Source: a virus. Taken from it: a stretch of 29,355 bases of DNA. Made by a program: the position numbers and the translations under genes. The notes below the pieces were generated by a model. That model searched no databases and was not told the DNA's origin. It worked only from the letters and a program-made list of their open reading frames with translations. Within the stretch, counting starts at the first letter, position 1. Each line of letters begins with the position of its first letter. Positions 12,926 through 21,334 of this stretch are shown here, piece by piece. The stretch is from the IMG/VR virus record IMGVR_UViG_3300048837_000693, positions 1-29,355 of that record. The stretch is one strand, 5' to 3'.

Positions 12926-12966
12926 GCCCTGTCTTTGGCGCGCTGAATCACGCCACACGTTCAATG

Positions 12967-13188
12967 TCAGCTGATGTTGAACCTCTCTTTCAGGAGCGCG
13001 GTGATGACCGCCCCCATCCGCTCAATCTGCAGGTTCGCCGCGGCAAGAGTCTTGGTGCTGCCATTCTTCCAGGCCAGGTGCTGGTCTTGCCAAGCGCGTG
13101 CCTTGGCAACCTCTGCCTCATGCTCGCGCGTAGCCGTATCGTCAATTTCGTACTTGACGCCGGCGAGCGCCTTTCCTTTCTCAGTCAT
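12967..13188 (-). CDS. Small phage protein after tail fibre gene
   Basis: 73 aa from ATG 13188, which overlaps the stop of the collagen-like gene (ATGA). It is charged and helical ([50 protein letters not shown]) with heptad character in the last 30 residues. Its location right after a fibre gene suggests an assembly helper or fibre subunit, but no family is recognised. Confidence 0.72.
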   Translation of the reverse strand: MTEKGKALAGVKYEIDDTATREHEAEVAKARAWQDQHLAWKNGSTKTLAAANLQIERMGAVITALLKERFNIS

Positions 13189-14261
13189 GGGATCGCCTCC
13201 ACCTGAACCTGGAACCAATTGCGCCAGCCGGGCGCGTTCGCGCTGGTCTCAACCGAAAGGGCAGCGGCAGCACTGGGCGGGCTGTTGAAGCCTCCGGTGC
13301 GCTGGGCGCTCTCAGCGCTGTCGTACAGGGACAGCACCATCTGGGACGCCCCTGGCGCAAAGATGGGCACACACATCGGCGAAAACGGTTGGTAGTAGAT
13401 CTGCGCGGCTGTACCGCCGCCCCCTATGAACATTTTTGCGTAGGGCTTGTCGGGGTTGAGGTCCGCGAAAGCCGCGCCATTGGTGAAGGTCTTGGTGCCG
13501 CCGCTGCTGGTGTCGGCCGTGCCCCAGTCCACCACCAGCGCCCCGGGCTGCTCGTTTACGGGGTCCCACTCGCAAATGCCAGCGCGCGCCATGGTGCCAG
13601 CGGACCCGGACACCACCTCGATGGTCGGATTGCTCACCCGCACCCGGCCGATGGGCCGGCCCAGCAGGTAGTAGAGACGGTCATTGGTCGGCGCTACGCC
13701 TTGGCGTGCGCCGGAAGTGGTGCCGAGGAATGCAGAAAGCGAGAGGTTCCCACCCCAGTCCAGGACCGGCGGCAGCTGGCGTACCGGACCGCCGAGCGCG
13801 GCCTCAATGCTCGCCTGGGTCACCGTCGCATCGGAACCATCGGCGCCCGCCGGCCCGGTGGCACCGGCGGCTCCAGCAGGTCCGGGCTCGCCCTGCGGAC
13901 CGGAAGGTCCCGCTGGCCCTGGTTCGCCCTGGGGGCCCTGATCGCCAGCTGGGCCAGTAGCTCCCGTGGGGCCGGCCTCTCCCGGCGCACCTGCGGCCCC
14001 GGGTTCGCCCTGCGGGCCTTGTTCGCCCGCCGGGCCCGGATCCCCCTGGGGCCCTGCAGGTCCGGCAGCGCCAGCGGGCCCGGTCTCTCCCTGCAGCCCC
14101 TGCGCGCCCTCCGGACCCGCAGGACCTGCAGGCCCCGCGGGCCCAGGCATGCCATGGGGCTGGATGGCGGGCATGACGACCCGCTGCACAACCCGCGGCT
14201 GGACGACCAGGTTGGCGACCTTGCCGTACGGGATGCCGTGCTGGGTCAGCCGGACCTTCAC
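13185..14261 (-). CDS. Collagen-like phage tail fibre protein
   Basis: 358 aa. The GTG start at 14261 overlaps the upstream TGA (GTGA); longer starts would run into the upstream gene. Residues 1-36 form a short attachment part, residues 37-141 are 35 uninterrupted Gly-X-Y triplets ([12 protein letters not shown]), and the remaining 215 residues form a globular tip containing [37 protein letters not shown] and a [13 protein letters not shown] end. Collagen triplets in phage fibres make rigid trimeric stalks, and the globular tip is then the likely receptor binder. Gene order (fibre genes after the tip gene) agrees. Confidence 0.9.
   Translation of the reverse strand: MKVRLTQHGIPYGKVANLVVQPRVVQRVVMPAIQPHGMPGPAGPAGPAGPEGAQGLQGETGPAGAAGPAGPQGDPGPAGEQGPQGEPGAAGAPGEAGPTGATGPAGDQGPQGEPGPAGPSGPQGEPGPAGAAGATGPAGADGSDATVTQASIEAALGGPVRQLPPVLDWGGNLSLSAFLGTTSGARQGVAPTNDRLYYLLGRPIGRVRVSNPTIEVVSGSAGTMARAGICEWDPVNEQPGALVVDWGTADTSSGGTKTFTNGAAFADLNPDKPYAKMFIGGGGTAAQIYYQPFSPMCVPIFAPGASQMVLSLYDSAESAQRTGGFNSPPSAAAALSVETSANAPGWRNWFQVQVEAIP
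13839..14153 (-). repeat. Gly-X-Y collagen repeat region
   Basis: 315 bases coding 35 collagen triplets. It is nine-base periodic and very GC rich, with short direct repeats such as those coding GPQGEPGPA. It is prone to slippage, so the number of triplets may differ between phage isolates. Confidence 0.9.
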
Positions 14262-14629
14262 TTCGTGACCTCGGGCACCCACTGGACCGTGTAGGTGCCG
14301 CCGTCCACCACGCATTCGCTCGTGTCCAGGTCGAAGATCTCGATGTCCGAGACCAGCGGCGCCGGCGACGTCGGCCCGTCGATCGCCGCCGTCCGAGAGC
14401 TGGGCACGGCAATCTCGAACGCCTGCCCGACGCGCTGCGCTGCTGGCTCGTCGCCAACGCTGCTGATTGAGAGCAGCGCGGCGCTGTCAGCGTAGGAGCC
14501 ACGGAACTGCATGCGGAATCCGCAGTTGGACGGCAGCTCCAGAGCGGTGGCGCCGTCGTCGTCCAGAAGTTCGAACGTAAAAGCGAACGGCTTGCCCTGC
14601 TTGAGGATGAGCTGGTTGGTGCTGGACAT
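14258..14629 (-). CDS. Phage tail/baseplate-associated protein
   Basis: 123 aa. ATG 14629 follows AGGAG with good spacing. The protein begins [29 protein letters not shown], resembling the beta-sandwich start of baseplate upper proteins that open with a KQG motif and take a polarisation of the tail fibre or diet of short phage peptides. The rest is beta-rich ([27 protein letters not shown]). I infer a small tail-tip or fibre-anchoring beta-sandwich; a precise family is not recognised. Confidence 0.72.
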   Translation of the reverse strand: MSSTNQLILKQGKPFAFTFELLDDDGATALELPSNCGFRMQFRGSYADSAALLSISSVGDEPAAQRVGQAFEIAVPSSRTAAIDGPTSPAPLVSDIEIFDLDTSECVVDGGTYTVQWVPEVTK

Positions 14630-14662
14630 GCTGTACTCCTGTTGTCAGCGGCCGAAAAAACG

Positions 14663-15520
14663 TCACGCGGCGAGGATGGCCTCGATGTCGGCGCGAATGG
14701 CGGAGGCATCGGCGTTGTAGACGACCAACTGGCGAATCAGCGCGGAAGACGGGAATCCACCGCCATTGCTTCGCGATCCGACGTTCATGTTGGCATTGGC
14801 AAACGTGCCTCCCACGTCGGTGGTGTTGACGCCTGTTGGCGTCATTGCCGTCCCGTCGCGCCAGGCTTTTACCTGGTCCGACCCCGTCGCCGCCTTGTCG
14901 AATAGGTAGGTCCAGTAGTCGATACCTGAGGCGTTCGCGAAAGATGTCAATCGCGCCCCGGAGATTCCGAATCCGCCCAGCATTTCGCCGATGCTGCCTT
15001 GGGTATAGATCGCGAAATGGTTGTTGTTGGCGCTGTAGTTGTCGCTCATCTCTGCGATAACGCGCACGCTCGCATCGTCGACGCACTCCCATTCTGCGAA
15101 CACCCACGCCCGGGACGTCCCCATCGTGAGGGTCTCTGACACCAGGCAGTCGTTGGAGAAATCGAACACCATCGCGGCGTCGAAGACGCCGGCCAGCACG
15201 ATGCGCGGCTGCTTCGCAGAGTCGCCTTGCCCCAGGTGCCGACCGTTTCCGGTCTGGTCGTAGACGTTGGTCACGAACGCATCGTTGGCGCCCACGAAGC
15301 TGGCCAGCGCGCCAGCGTCGAGGACGTCACCCGAGAAACCGATGTCGCTCTGCGTGTTGTCGCTACTGCGCCGCACCCGGATCGCGACAGTCGCACTACT
15401 CACGAGCTTGCGATTCATTGACCACGCCGCCACCGGCGTGACCGCCAGTAGGTCGAGGTAGTCGCCGCCGGGCGCGGGCGCGCTGACTGCCCGCGAGGCA
15501 ACGATGCCAAGGGGTATCAC
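14663..15520 (-). CDS. Tail fibre protein with concanavalin/LamG-like domain
   Basis: 285 aa from GTG 15520, which overlaps the stop of the upstream gene; an open frame farther upstream is a shadow. DLLAVTPVAAWSMNRKLVSSATVAIRVRRSSDNTQSDIGF then FVTNVYDQTGNGRHLGQGDSAKQPRIV match the YDQ-GNGR-QP region of arabinofuranosidase-like / concanavalin-like jelly-roll domains that recur in phage tail proteins. The later YNADASAIRADIEAIL end is typical of LamG-type domains. It probably binds host surface glycans. No hydrolase residues can be assigned with confidence. Confidence 0.85.
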   Translation of the reverse strand: MIPLGIVASRAVSAPAPGGDYLDLLAVTPVAAWSMNRKLVSSATVAIRVRRSSDNTQSDIGFSGDVLDAGALASFVGANDAFVTNVYDQTGNGRHLGQGDSAKQPRIVLAGVFDAAMVFDFSNDCLVSETLTMGTSRAWVFAEWECVDDASVRVIAEMSDNYSANNNHFAIYTQGSIGEMLGGFGISGARLTSFANASGIDYWTYLFDKAATGSDQVKAWRDGTAMTPTGVNTTDVGGTFANANMNVGSRSNGGGFPSSALIRQLVVYNADASAIRADIEAILAA

Positions 15521-15978
15521 GGCGCCGCCTCCATGCGGCCCACGACCGCCCAGGTGTCCGTGTCTCTCTTGACCAGCGAGCAGAAGGTGTAGCGCTCCGC
15601 CATGGCGAGGGTGTCGCTGGCCGGATACTCCAGCGTCACCGCCCCGTCCTCCGGAGCGAACGTCGGCTGGCCAACGCCCAGCCAATAGCAGTCGCAGCGC
15701 CAGCCGATCGGGAGGGCGACCGTGGCGTTCTTCGGGACCGTCACCGTGATCGCCGCGGCGTTGCTCAGCGTCACGATCTTGTAGGCATCGCTCAGTGCCA
15801 GCGTATAGCTCGTCCCAGTCTGCGCATTGAACCGATACAACAGCGCGAACAGGCGAAGCAGTAGCAAGGTGACCTTGCCGCTGGTCCAGACCGTGGAGAT
15901 GTCCTGGGCAGTGGCCACGATGTCGGTGTCGGACAGCGGCGCTGCATCGGGCAGATCGGTGAACTTTTTATCGGCCAT
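15517..15978 (-). CDS. Phage tail fibre-associated protein
   Basis: 153 aa. Start MADKKFTDLPDAAPLSDTDIVATAQD is a common opening of phage tail fibre and tail-tip accessory proteins (FTDLP...L.D.D). A TSYTLALSDAYKIVTLSNAAAITVTVPKN segment resembles a beta-helix or jelly-roll strand set used in trimeric fibres. The stop is overlapped by the GTG of the next gene, suggesting coupled expression and a complex of the two proteins. Confidence 0.8.
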   Translation of the reverse strand: MADKKFTDLPDAAPLSDTDIVATAQDISTVWTSGKVTLLLLRLFALLYRFNAQTGTSYTLALSDAYKIVTLSNAAAITVTVPKNATVALPIGWRCDCYWLGVGQPTFAPEDGAVTLEYPASDTLAMAERYTFCSLVKRDTDTWAVVGRMEAAP

Positions 15979-15982
15979 GGGG

Positions 15983-18373
15983 TTACTCCGTGGTAAGGGC
16001 GTCGCCGGCTTCGGTGACGAAAGCGTCGCCCGCTTCGGTGATCAGGGGTTCAGGCGCGGAAGCGGTGTAGGCAAACTCGGCCGCGGCCGCTTGCCAGCTG
16101 GCGAGGCCACCACGCACGCTCTCGACTTCGACGCGCACCAGGCCATTGCCACTGACGGTGTAGGGCGTGCCAGACGTGCCTGTGATACCGGTCTCTTCCT
16201 CGTCGAGCACGCCCTCGAGGTAGTAGCGGACGGTGTACGTGGTGCCGGCCTCCGGCCCGACGCTGGCGGCCGACTCATCGATCAGCTGGTCGTCCTGCAG
16301 CACGCGGTCGCGGTGTGCCCAACTGACCGTCAGCTCGCCGATCGCCGACGCCGGATAGGCGACGTCGCTGGCCAAGTCGTCGGTGATCCGCAGTCGCCCG
16401 GGAGGGTATGGCCGCGCCGCCCGTGCCGCGAGCGTGACGAGCTGGGTAGGCGCTGCCTCCAGAAGCAGCACGTTGCTCGCGGTACGACTGAGCAACTTGA
16501 GCTTGACCAGCTCGCCATCGGCGTACTGCCGCGAATCCGTGGCCGTCCAGGCGTCGTAGAACCACAGCCGGGTGCCCGGGGCGTGCTCGATCGCCGGCAC
16601 CGTATCGGCGCATCCCCGGGCCAGGCTGAGGGTCTGCGCGTCCGCGTCGATGGCGGTCACGCGGCAGATCTCGCCATCCCACAGGACGGCGCTGCCCACG
16701 GCCACGCGATCCAGGTCAGTTCCGCTCTCGAGAATCAGGTCCTGCTCGAGCGGGCCGACCACGCCGCCGGCGTCGACCAGTGCCGTCGGGCACCAGTCGC
16801 CGCCGCCGCGGTCCTCGTAGGGCTCCGAGCCGAGCGACGACCAGACGTCGTAGTTCAGGCCGGCCGAGGGCCTGGCGGCGACCGCACCGACGTAGCCGGC
16901 GTCGCTGGCCAGCGCCGTGAGCTCGGCTTCGGGCAGCGTCCCCGCCAGCTCGATGTAAGGCACCTCGAACGCCAGCTGCGCCGGCGGCACGGTGGCGAAG
17001 CTGGGCGGGCGGGTATCCACGCCAGGCTCAGGCACCACGTAGGTGGAGCTTGGCATGCGCGACACGTCCTGGATGGCCGACAGGCGCATCGATCCCGATC
17101 GGCGCGTACCCGAGCTCAGGTCGCCCACCATGCACACCATGTCGGCGATGCCGCGGCGAGGTGCCTGCAGGCGGAAGAACTGGCCACCGCGCCATGCGTA
17201 CGGCGTCCGGTCGGTGGTCAGTTCGAACCGCTTGAGGCCGCTGGACTTCAGGGCGAGGTTTCGTGCCCCGACACGCAGCGCCAGTGCTTCGGTCGGGATC
17301 TCAGGGTGCTGCAGCGTCTCGGCAATGACGCCACCGGCGGCAGTGATGGCGCCGAGCGACTGCAGGGGGCCCGCCGCGCGCTCCTGCTTGCGCACCGGGT
17401 CGAACCACTCGACCGTGACCTGGTTGACCGCCTCGAGCGGATCGGTCGGCTCCTCGGCGTACTCGAGGATGTTGTCGTCGCCCAGGATCGGCAGCGACTC
17501 GAGATCGTAGTCGTCCCGGACCAGGGTGATGCGGTACTTGCCGTCCACCCGGCTCTGGCTGCAGCTGGCGCCCAGGACGTTGAGGATCCGCTTCTGGAAG
17601 TCCTCCACCGTCTCGCTGCCGGCGTCGTATTCGGTGCACAGCCCAAAGCCCTCGTCGTAGGCCCGATCAGCCGCCGCCGCGAAGTTGTCGGCGTCGATGA
17701 GGTCCGCCGGCTCACCCTGCATCTGCGGGTGGGTGATGCTGTCGTAGAGGATGTGCACGGCGTTCATGCCGAACAGCTCCGTCGAGGCGATAGGCGCTGT
17801 GCGCAGCTCGGCCGTGCAGTTGAACAGGTCGGGGCGGGCGTCGGCGAACATGGCCACGTAGGCCTGCGTGGACACCGTCGGCTCACTATCGCCGCGGTCA
17901 TAGACGAACTTCGGCAGGCCGCTTGCGATCGGGCCCAGCAGGTCCTCGCGCCCCTCGGACTGCAGCAGTGCATCGAGCGCGTCCTGGTCGGCCGGCAGCC
18001 CGTACCAGCCGCTGTCCCACACCACATTCCCATCCATCCGGAACAGGTGCCGGCGCGGGTAGGTAGCGTCGACGTAGGCATCCGTCAGCGCCAACGTGGT
18101 GAGCTGGACCTGGGCCGGATAGTCCTCCCAGTCGACGGGGGCGAACGTGTTGACGTAATCCTGCAGCGAGGGCGTGCTCGCCGCGCCGTTGGCGCCGCCG
18201 TTCTGCCCGATCAGGACCGACGCTTCACTGGGGTCGCCCGACAGCAGGATGCCCGCCTTCTCCGGATACCAGCAGTCGTCCTCGTGCCAACCCTCGTAAA
18301 TTCGTCGGGTCTTGGCGGCGAGCGGCTTCGGGTAAGGGTTGAAGGCGCCGTAGAACCCACCCTTGAACACCAT
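15983..18373 (-). CDS. Tail tip (J-like) protein, main C-terminal part downstream of in-frame TAG
   Basis: 796 aa from ATG 18373, with AAGG just upstream so re-initiation is possible. The same frame continues upstream through TAG at 18401-18403 into the 18401-18679 fragment, giving 898 codons in all. It begins FKGGFYGAFNPYPKPLAAKTRR, the expected continuation of the tail-tip family seen with BR0599-type tail operons. Later stretches contain fibronectin-like segments (ELTVSWAHRDR, TYTVRYYLEG), and the end is a short repeat (ITEAGDAFVTEAGDALTTE). This is the central tail hub/receptor region, the equivalent of lambda gpJ. It is one of the largest genes, and a real break would likely stop infection. 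Confidence 0.88.
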   Translation of the reverse strand: MVFKGGFYGAFNPYPKPLAAKTRRIYEGWHEDDCWYPEKAGILLSGDPSEASVLIGQNGGANGAASTPSLQDYVNTFAPVDWEDYPAQVQLTTLALTDAYVDATYPRRHLFRMDGNVVWDSGWYGLPADQDALDALLQSEGREDLLGPIASGLPKFVYDRGDSEPTVSTQAYVAMFADARPDLFNCTAELRTAPIASTELFGMNAVHILYDSITHPQMQGEPADLIDADNFAAAADRAYDEGFGLCTEYDAGSETVEDFQKRILNVLGASCSQSRVDGKYRITLVRDDYDLESLPILGDDNILEYAEEPTDPLEAVNQVTVEWFDPVRKQERAAGPLQSLGAITAAGGVIAETLQHPEIPTEALALRVGARNLALKSSGLKRFELTTDRTPYAWRGGQFFRLQAPRRGIADMVCMVGDLSSGTRRSGSMRLSAIQDVSRMPSSTYVVPEPGVDTRPPSFATVPPAQLAFEVPYIELAGTLPEAELTALASDAGYVGAVAARPSAGLNYDVWSSLGSEPYEDRGGGDWCPTALVDAGGVVGPLEQDLILESGTDLDRVAVGSAVLWDGEICRVTAIDADAQTLSLARGCADTVPAIEHAPGTRLWFYDAWTATDSRQYADGELVKLKLLSRTASNVLLLEAAPTQLVTLAARAARPYPPGRLRITDDLASDVAYPASAIGELTVSWAHRDRVLQDDQLIDESAASVGPEAGTTYTVRYYLEGVLDEEETGITGTSGTPYTVSGNGLVRVEVESVRGGLASWQAAAAEFAYTASAPEPLITEAGDAFVTEAGDALTTE

Positions 18374-18400
18374 CGTGACCTTGCCCCGGAAGGCTGACTG

Positions 18401-18679
18401 CTAGGGCCCCAGATTTGCGGCGAGGTAGGCATTGGGCATCTGCGTGCCCTCGCCCATCATCACGTCCAGGTCGCCCTGGATGCCGCCCTCCGCCTTCTCC
18501 CCGCCCCACAGTTCCTTGGCATTGATCGTGATGGTGCCGCTGCCTTCCTGCACGCCCGTCCAGGCGGTCTTGTCGCCGCCTCGCAGCTCGAGCAAGGCGT
18601 CGACCGGGCCTTGGCAGACGCCCAGATGCAGCAGGACCTTGTACCAGTAGCCGATGGTCGGCTTGGATTTACTGCCCAT
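18401..18679 (-). CDS. Tail tip (J-like) protein, N-terminal fragment ending at TAG
   Basis: 92 aa from ATG 18679 with GGAGG upstream, overlapping the preceding gene. It starts MGSKSKPTIGYWYKVLLHLGVC and has INAKELWGGEKAEGGIQGDLDVMMGEG, the standard N-terminus of this tail-tip family. It stops at TAG in LGP-stop-QSAFRG; family members have an uninterrupted LGG..PGFRG-type stretch of the same length here, so a single-base change fits best. The fragment alone cannot be a functional tail tip. Confidence 0.8.
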   Translation of the reverse strand: MGSKSKPTIGYWYKVLLHLGVCQGPVDALLELRGGDKTAWTGVQEGSGTITINAKELWGGEKAEGGIQGDLDVMMGEGTQMPNAYLAANLGP

Positions 18680-18887
18680 GCCCGGCCTCCTTGCGCGCAT
18701 GCGCTACCAGCGCGGCCGCCATGCCGTCCCCCGTGGCCAGCAACTGCTCGTCGTCGATGCCGGCGCGGATGAAATCCGACCAGCTCAAGCCGTGCCGGGC
18801 GAACCAGCGGCGTCCACCGCGGGCGCAGAAACCGGGCTTGTCGCTGAACCCCGGACAGGTGCGGAAATGGTGACGGGTCACTTTCAT
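18669..18887 (-). CDS. Small conserved phage tail-operon protein
   Basis: 72 aa from ATG 18887, overlapping the previous stop (ATGA). The CARGGRRWFARHGLSWSDFIRAGIDDEQLLATGDGMAAALVAHARKEA pattern is frequent in phages that have the BR0599 tail protein, always between the small membrane protein and the J-like gene. It is probably a tail-assembly factor; its exact role is unknown. Confidence 0.82.
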   Translation of the reverse strand: MKVTRHHFRTCPGFSDKPGFCARGGRRWFARHGLSWSDFIRAGIDDEQLLATGDGMAAALVAHARKEAGHGQ

Positions 18888-19351
18888 TTCTTGCCGCCCT
18901 TGGCCTTGATTGGCTGCGTGCCCATCTGCTTGTAGCCAATGACCTGCGGATCCGTGTGCCATATCTCGCCGTAGGTTCGCCGGATGGTTCGACCGTCGCT
19001 CGCAACCGGGGTCTGGGGCTTGGCTTGCTCAGGCGACTTCACCTTCGGTCGGAGCGCATAGCTCACCAGCGCCGAGACCAGCATCACGGCGACGTAGATC
19101 CAGATGTTGAACACGCCTTGCGCGACCGGCAGGCCTTCCACCGTTGCCGGCGCCGCCAGCTCAGCGATCAGCCCGGCCGTCGCGCCCACCAGGACCGCGG
19201 CCGCCGCGAGCAGCGCCGTGGCCCGATGGGCCAGCTCGCGCCACGGCAACAGCAGCAGCTGTGCGCCACGCAGGCGCAGGACGGCGAGGTACCAGCGCAG
19301 GCTGGGCAGGCGGGCACCTGGCAGGCGATGTCGCCACAGGCGCGGGCTCAT
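18884..19351 (-). CDS. Small membrane protein of tail operon (position of lambda gpI)
   Basis: 155 aa from ATG 19351, coupled to the upstream stop. After a basic start it has two hydrophobic segments (ATALLAAAAVLVGATAGLIAELAA and GVFNIWIYVAVMLVSALVSYALRP) and a basic, hydrophilic C-terminal tail ending KAKGGKK. Position and size match the hydrophobic assembly protein located before the tip gene in lambda-like tail operons. It likely acts in assembly rather than being a major virion part. The tail segment TIRRTYGEIWHTDPQVIGYKQMG is well conserved in this class. Confidence 0.78.
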   Translation of the reverse strand: MSPRLWRHRLPGARLPSLRWYLAVLRLRGAQLLLLPWRELAHRATALLAAAAVLVGATAGLIAELAAPATVEGLPVAQGVFNIWIYVAVMLVSALVSYALRPKVKSPEQAKPQTPVASDGRTIRRTYGEIWHTDPQVIGYKQMGTQPIKAKGGKK

Positions 19352-20169
19352 GTCGGATTCCCGTCGAAGGGTGTCTTGATCGGCGCGTAGACCGTGCCGC
19401 CGAAGTTGGGCTCGTTCTCGAAGTCATCGCGGCAAGCTGCGAAGTTGTGCGGACAACCACGGAAAGCGGTCCCCGCGAGGTCTTCCTCGAGGGTGTCGCT
19501 GCCGTAGTTGAGCACTACCGTCTCGCCGGCATGGGAGAGGATCGTGCGGTACTCGGTCTCACCGTCCGGCCGCTCCCACTCGAACACGCCACCGGCGAGG
19601 ATCCCGCTGGCCAGCAGGCCGAAGGCCTCCGCCTGGATGACGGAACCTGCCACGCTGGTCAGGACCGCCGGCGTGGCATGCAGCGCCCGGTCGGCGTTGC
19701 ACATGCCCAGCCCCTGCGAATACACCACCAGCGGGCACGTGTACTGCCACTTCATCGACGCCGAGCGGCTGCGCTGGTTGCCGCTGGAAGGCTCGCAGTT
19801 GAGCTGCAGCAGCGTGTCGGTGAACCGGGGAGCGACGACGCGGCCGATCCACTCGACGTTGACCTCATCGTCCCCCGAATGCGTTGCCAGCCAGACCACG
19901 CCCACGCGGCCGCTGGGCGGGTACGGGCGCCACCACGACGCCACCGGCGCATCGACCGGCAAGGTCAGGGTCAGCATGTTCTTCAGGCGCTGGGAGCTGT
20001 CCCGGATCTCCGAGCGCGCCAGGCCCGCCAGCGGGAGGTAATCGTCGCCGCCCCGGGTCACCACGCGATCGGCGTCGGTGTAGAGCTCGACCACGGCGCC
20101 GCGCGACAGCCGCAGCAGCCCGATCGGGCGCCCCAGGTTCCGGCTCAGCTCGAGCAGGTTAAAGCTCAT
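19348..20169 (-). CDS. Phage BR0599-family tail protein (gpL-like, four conserved cysteines)
   Basis: 273 aa from ATG 20169, overlapping the previous gene. The DUF2163/BR0599 layout is clear: N-terminal beta domain, then KWQYTCPLVVYSQGLGMCNAD, and near the end FRGCPHNFAACRDDFENEPNFGG. Cysteines 145, 157, 239 and 246 are arranged like the four that bind an iron-sulfur cluster in lambda minor tail protein L. By analogy it is part of the tail tip between distal tail protein and hub; the cluster itself is inferred. No tail-tip membrane segment is present. Confidence 0.88.
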   Translation of the reverse strand: MSFNLLELSRNLGRPIGLLRLSRGAVVELYTDADRVVTRGGDDYLPLAGLARSEIRDSSQRLKNMLTLTLPVDAPVASWWRPYPPSGRVGVVWLATHSGDDEVNVEWIGRVVAPRFTDTLLQLNCEPSSGNQRSRSASMKWQYTCPLVVYSQGLGMCNADRALHATPAVLTSVAGSVIQAEAFGLLASGILAGGVFEWERPDGETEYRTILSHAGETVVLNYGSDTLEEDLAGTAFRGCPHNFAACRDDFENEPNFGGTVYAPIKTPFDGNPT

Positions 20170-21334
20170 GCTTGAACCCCCGGAACCCGAGCTCCGAGGA
20201 CAAGACATCCTCGCTCCAGTAGCGCAGCAGGTTGGTGTCGGACTCCTGACGGCACAGGCTCAGGAACGACACCAGCACGACGTCGGAGGCCCCAACATCC
20301 ACACCCAGGTTGGCATCCAGCACCAGCCGCTCGACGCTGGCACTGATCTCGCTGCGCTCGGTGATGCGGCGATAGATTACCGTGCCGTCGAGCAGCTCGA
20401 TCCGCAGGTCGCGGCGGTTGACCTGCAGCGGCCATTGGCTGATGCCGGCCCACTGCACGTCCATCACCGGGCTGCCGCTGGCCAGCGGCGCCACCGGCAC
20501 CAGGTCCTGCGCCTTGCTGGGGATCCAGATCGGGCTCCAGCGCCCCGCCAGGCCGTACAGCAGCGATCGGAAACCGGCCCGGGCATCGCGTCCCACCAGA
20601 TCACACTGGAAGCGGTAGACGGCCAGCGGGATGCCCGGCTGGTCGAAGTACGCCGGCACGCCGGTGGCGTTGTCCACGACCGCCACGTCACGGTCCGGAC
20701 GATGTTCCGGATCGGTCGCCCAGCCGATGTCGAGCTCGAGCACCGGCGCGCCGCGGTAGGTGGGCATGCCGTGCTCATCGCTCCAGTCCATCGCCTCGAG
20801 CAGGCGAAAGCTGATGCGGGTCTGGACGTCGTCGCCGGTGAACCGCGGCAGCAGCGGCACGCTATCGAGCCGCCCCTCGACCAGGGGCACCACCACGGTG
20901 CCGGCCGGCCAGCTGCTGGCGAGCGCCGTGGCCAGCTCGATCTCGGTGTCGCTCACCGCATCGACGGCATGCACTTCGAACCGCCGCGGGTCCTGGGCGA
21001 TCACCAGCGCCCGGCCACCCACGCGGAAACGCCGCAGGCGGGCGTCCAGCTCGAGCGTGGTGGTCCCGTCGCTGGCCCCGACCTCCAGCACCGAGGCATC
21101 GGGCATCAGCGGCACGTCCCAGCTCCCCGCGCCGTTGAGGGTGATCGCGTGCTCCATCTGGCGCCGGGACGCGCCGCTGTGAAGCGTGTCGAACTCCAGG
21201 AACACCCGCGGGGCCTCCCGCTGCCGGCGGCGCTGCTCGGGCCCGGTCGGGGCGTGCATGACGTCGGTGAGCCAGTCCAGACGTTCGGAGACGTCGCCGG
21301 CGGCGGCGAAGGCCCAGGGGAACGCGTCAGCCAC
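20159..21334 (-). CDS. Distal tail / minor tail protein (after tape measure)
   Basis: 391 aa from GTG 21334, overlapping the tape-measure stop. It is beta-rich with FLEFDTLHSGASRRQMEHAITLNGAGSWDVPLMPDASVLEVGASDGTTT and repeated short strands, without catalytic motifs. Its place right after the tape measure and before the BR0599/gpL-like gene matches the distal tail / gpM position in siphophages, although it is much larger than lambda gpM. The C-terminal region contains a domain with RRITERSEISASVERLVLDANLGVD. I judge it a structural tip or ring protein. Confidence 0.78.
   Translation of the reverse strand: MADAFPWAFAAAGDVSERLDWLTDVMHAPTGPEQRRRQREAPRVFLEFDTLHSGASRRQMEHAITLNGAGSWDVPLMPDASVLEVGASDGTTTLELDARLRRFRVGGRALVIAQDPRRFEVHAVDAVSDTEIELATALASSWPAGTVVVPLVEGRLDSVPLLPRFTGDDVQTRISFRLLEAMDWSDEHGMPTYRGAPVLELDIGWATDPEHRPDRDVAVVDNATGVPAYFDQPGIPLAVYRFQCDLVGRDARAGFRSLLYGLAGRWSPIWIPSKAQDLVPVAPLASGSPVMDVQWAGISQWPLQVNRRDLRIELLDGTVIYRRITERSEISASVERLVLDANLGVDVGASDVVLVSFLSLCRQESDTNLLRYWSEDVLSSELGFRGFKHEL

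Noticed and set aside
13839-14153. CRISPR-like or tandem DNA repeat array
   Set aside because: The periodicity is three codons' worth of Gly-X-Y collagen triplets in a fibre gene, without spacers or repeat units of constant sequence.
15827-18397. 856-codon open frame on the plus strand
   Set aside because: It is the antisense shadow of the J-like tail gene. It is Arg/Val/Gly rich without domains, while the minus frame has clear tail-protein features and ATGA-type junctions with neighbours.
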